Assembly (NCBI RefSeq): GCF_900475675.1
Contig: NZ_LS483403.1
Location: 1,426,001 to 1,490,000, forward strand
Source of the DNA: Streptococcus lutetiensis
GTDB lineage: Bacteria > Bacillota > Bacilli > Lactobacillales > Streptococcaceae
Direction: 5' to 3'
Length of the DNA: 64,000 nucleotides
Position 1 is the stretch's first letter. The number at the start of each line of letters is the position of its first letter. Of the stretch, positions 62,692 to 64,000 are shown in pieces. The position numbers and the translations under genes were made by a program. The notes under the pieces are model-generated. The model had not been told where the DNA came from and made no database searches. It worked only from the letters and a program-made list of their open reading frames with translations.

Positions 62692-64000
62692 TTATTCAAG
62701 TTCAAGTAACGCAACACCTTCAGAAACTTTTCCTTGAGCAACTGGAGTTACTTCAGAGTAATTTGCAGTATTTGTAACAATAATCATTGTTGTATCATCA
62801 AGACCTGCTTGTGCGATAGCTGAGCTATCAAATGTCGCAAGAACATCACCTTTTTTAACTTTTTGGTTAGTAGTAACTTTTTGTTCGAAACCTTTACCTG
62901 CCATTGATACAGTATCGATACCGATGTGGATAAGGATTTCTGCACCGTTGTCAGATTTCAAACCGTAAGCATGACCAGTTTCAAATGCAAGTTGAACAGT
63001 ACCATCAACTGGTGAGTAAACTGTGTTGCCTTCAGGCTTTACAGCGATACCTTTTCCCATAGCTCCTGATGAGAAAACTGGGTCATTTACTGATGAAAGT
63101 TCTACAACTTGACCAGCAAGTGGGCTTACAACTGTTTCTTCAGAAACACCTGCTTGTGAAAGAGCTGATACTTCTTTAGCAACTTCTTTGCCATCTTTAA
63201 CAGCGTGTTCATCTGATTCGACTTGAGCTTTAGCAGCGTCTGCTGCTTCAGCCGCAAAGACACCTGCTGCTTTTGTTTTTCCGTAGAAGTATGTAAGAGC
63301 AAATGCAACAGCGAAGCTGATTAATTCACATACAACGTAGAATGGGATTGAAGAAGCGTTGATTGAAAGGAATCCAAGGAAACTTGCTGAACCAAGTGAA
63401 ACAGCAACTACTTTAACCAAACCTGCAACTGCTGCTGCAACTCCTGAACCAATCAAAGCACAGAAGAATGGGAAACGGTATTTCAAGTTAACACCGAACA
63501 AAGCTGGTTCTGTAATACCAAGAAGCGCTGATACACCTGCTGAAGATGTAAGACTCTTAGTTTTAGAGCTTTTAGTCAAGAACCAAATTGCAAATGTTGC
63601 TGCACCTTGTGCAACGTTAGCCATTGAAGCAACTACGAAGATGAAGTCACCATAACCAACACCTTTGGTCCATGCTGACAACAATTGTGTTTCAATAGCT
63701 GGGAATGACTGATGAAGACCAGTCATAACGATTAGTGAATAAGCACCACCAAAGATACCCATTCCGATAAAGCCTGTTGTGTTATACAACCAAACAATAA
63801 TATCAGTAATAGCGTTAGAAACGACCATCATTACTGGACCAATGACTGTAAATGTCAAGAATCCTGTAATCATTACTGACAACAATGGGGTGAATGTAAA
63901 GTCAACTGATGATGGAAGTTTTTTGTGGAAGAATTTTTCCAATACAGATAGCAACCAAACAGCAACCAATACTGGGATAACTTGGTAAGCGTAGTTTGTT
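62692..64000 (-). CDS. scrA: Sucrose PTS transporter subunit IIBCA (partial, N-terminus outside window)
   Basis: The frame is open from 64000 to the stop at 62692 (435 codons), so the EIIB domain and the first part of IIC lie outside the window. Seen here are the rest of IIC with several helices ([46 protein letters not shown]) and, after a linker of about 60 residues, a complete IIA domain of the glucose type with its phosphorylatable His in [15 protein letters not shown]. The sucrose assignment comes from the neighbouring fructokinase and the IIBCA order; trehalose or beta-glucoside relatives are less likely. Confidence 0.88.
   Translation of the reverse strand, partial: TNYAYQVIPVLVAVWLLSVLEKFFHKKLPSSVDFTFTPLLSVMITGFLTFTVIGPVMMVVSNAITDIIVWLYNTTGFIGMGIFGGAYSLIVMTGLHQSFPAIETQLLSAWTKGVGYGDFIFVVASMANVAQGAATFAIWFLTKSSKTKSLTSSAGVSALLGITEPALFGVNLKYRFPFFCALIGSGVAAAVAGLVKVVAVSLGSASFLGFLSINASSIPFYVVCELISFAVAFALTYFYGKTKAAGVFAAEAADAAKAQVESDEHAVKDGKEVAKEVSALSQAGVSEETVVSPLAGQVVELSSVNDPVFSSGAMGKGIAVKPEGNTVYSPVDGTVQLAFETGHAYGLKSDNGAEILIHIGIDTVSMAGKGFEQKVTTNQKVKKGDVLATFDSSAIAQAGLDDTTMIIVTNTANYSEVTPVAQGKVSEGVALLELE

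Noticed and set aside
1..64000. CRISPR arrays, tRNA or rRNA genes, prophage and T-box leaders.
   Set aside because: No regularly spaced repeats, tRNA-like cloverleaf sequences, rRNA stretches, phage structural genes or T-box GGGTGG motifs were seen.

Overview
The window is low-GC Firmicute DNA and almost certainly a Streptococcus. The order der-dnaI-dnaB-nrdR-covS-covR, the pair codY with a nicotinamidase-like gene, and the rsmG-ktrB-ktrA and yqeG-yqeH-yhbY-nadD-yqeK-rsfS clusters are all streptococcal. A scrA/scrK sucrose locus beside secA, duplicated DAHP synthases and a complete metQNI region would suit the S. bovis/equinus group, but the species is an inference. Most genes lie on the minus strand. 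Both ends are cut: der at position 1 and the sucrose PTS gene at position 64000.

Layout. 0-9 kb: ribosome GTPase der, helicase-loading proteins dnaI and dnaB, nrdR, the CovRS two-component system, a DUF177 protein, htpX and lemA. 9-13 kb: rsmG and the potassium system ktrBA on the plus strand, then an IS150-group IS3 insertion sequence sitting inside what was a shared terminator. 13-20 kb: a three-part ECF transporter, sstT, brnQ and a scar of two gene fragments. 20-26 kb: methionine uptake (metI, metN, metQ), a second binding lipoprotein, an M20 amidohydrolase and a class I amidotransferase, with two MET-box-like operators. 26-34 kb: yebC, tmcAL, a decayed AlbA/Schlafen-like gene, then the conserved ribosome and NAD cluster. 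34-39 kb: a DUF4230 protein, a MarR-controlled drug exporter and tandem EamA transporters. 39-50 kb: gatCAB, codY, an aminotransferase, a membrane glycerophosphodiesterase, uspA, a HAD/pyrophosphohydrolase fusion and an asparaginase. 50.6-52.8 kb: an accessory locus of small membrane proteins with an XRE regulator, mostly broken. 52.9-64 kb: recG, alr, acpS, two DAHP synthases, secA, scrK and scrA.

Regulation visible in the DNA is mostly nutritional: MET-boxes in front of both methionine transport units, CodY-box-like sites at codY and between sstT and brnQ, cre-like sites before uspA, and an scr-type palindrome before scrK. Several leaders look structured: an 11-codon leader ORF with an attenuator-like hairpin before sstT, a hairpin-rich stretch inside the ECF operon, and a long paired leader before uspA.

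The least ordinary part is the 50.6-52.8 kb locus. It encodes tandem four-helix membrane proteins related to or shaped like DUF2975, followed by a small XRE regulator. Its promoter carries repeated CGAAAAACG-type motifs. One gene has an ATA where ATG is expected and an internal TGA, one is split by a single-base deletion, and a neighbouring small ORF has an internal TAG. The AlbA-like gene at 28-29 kb also holds two in-frame stops. Each of these point changes is explained by one G:C to A:T transition, which suggests recent loss of accessory genes.
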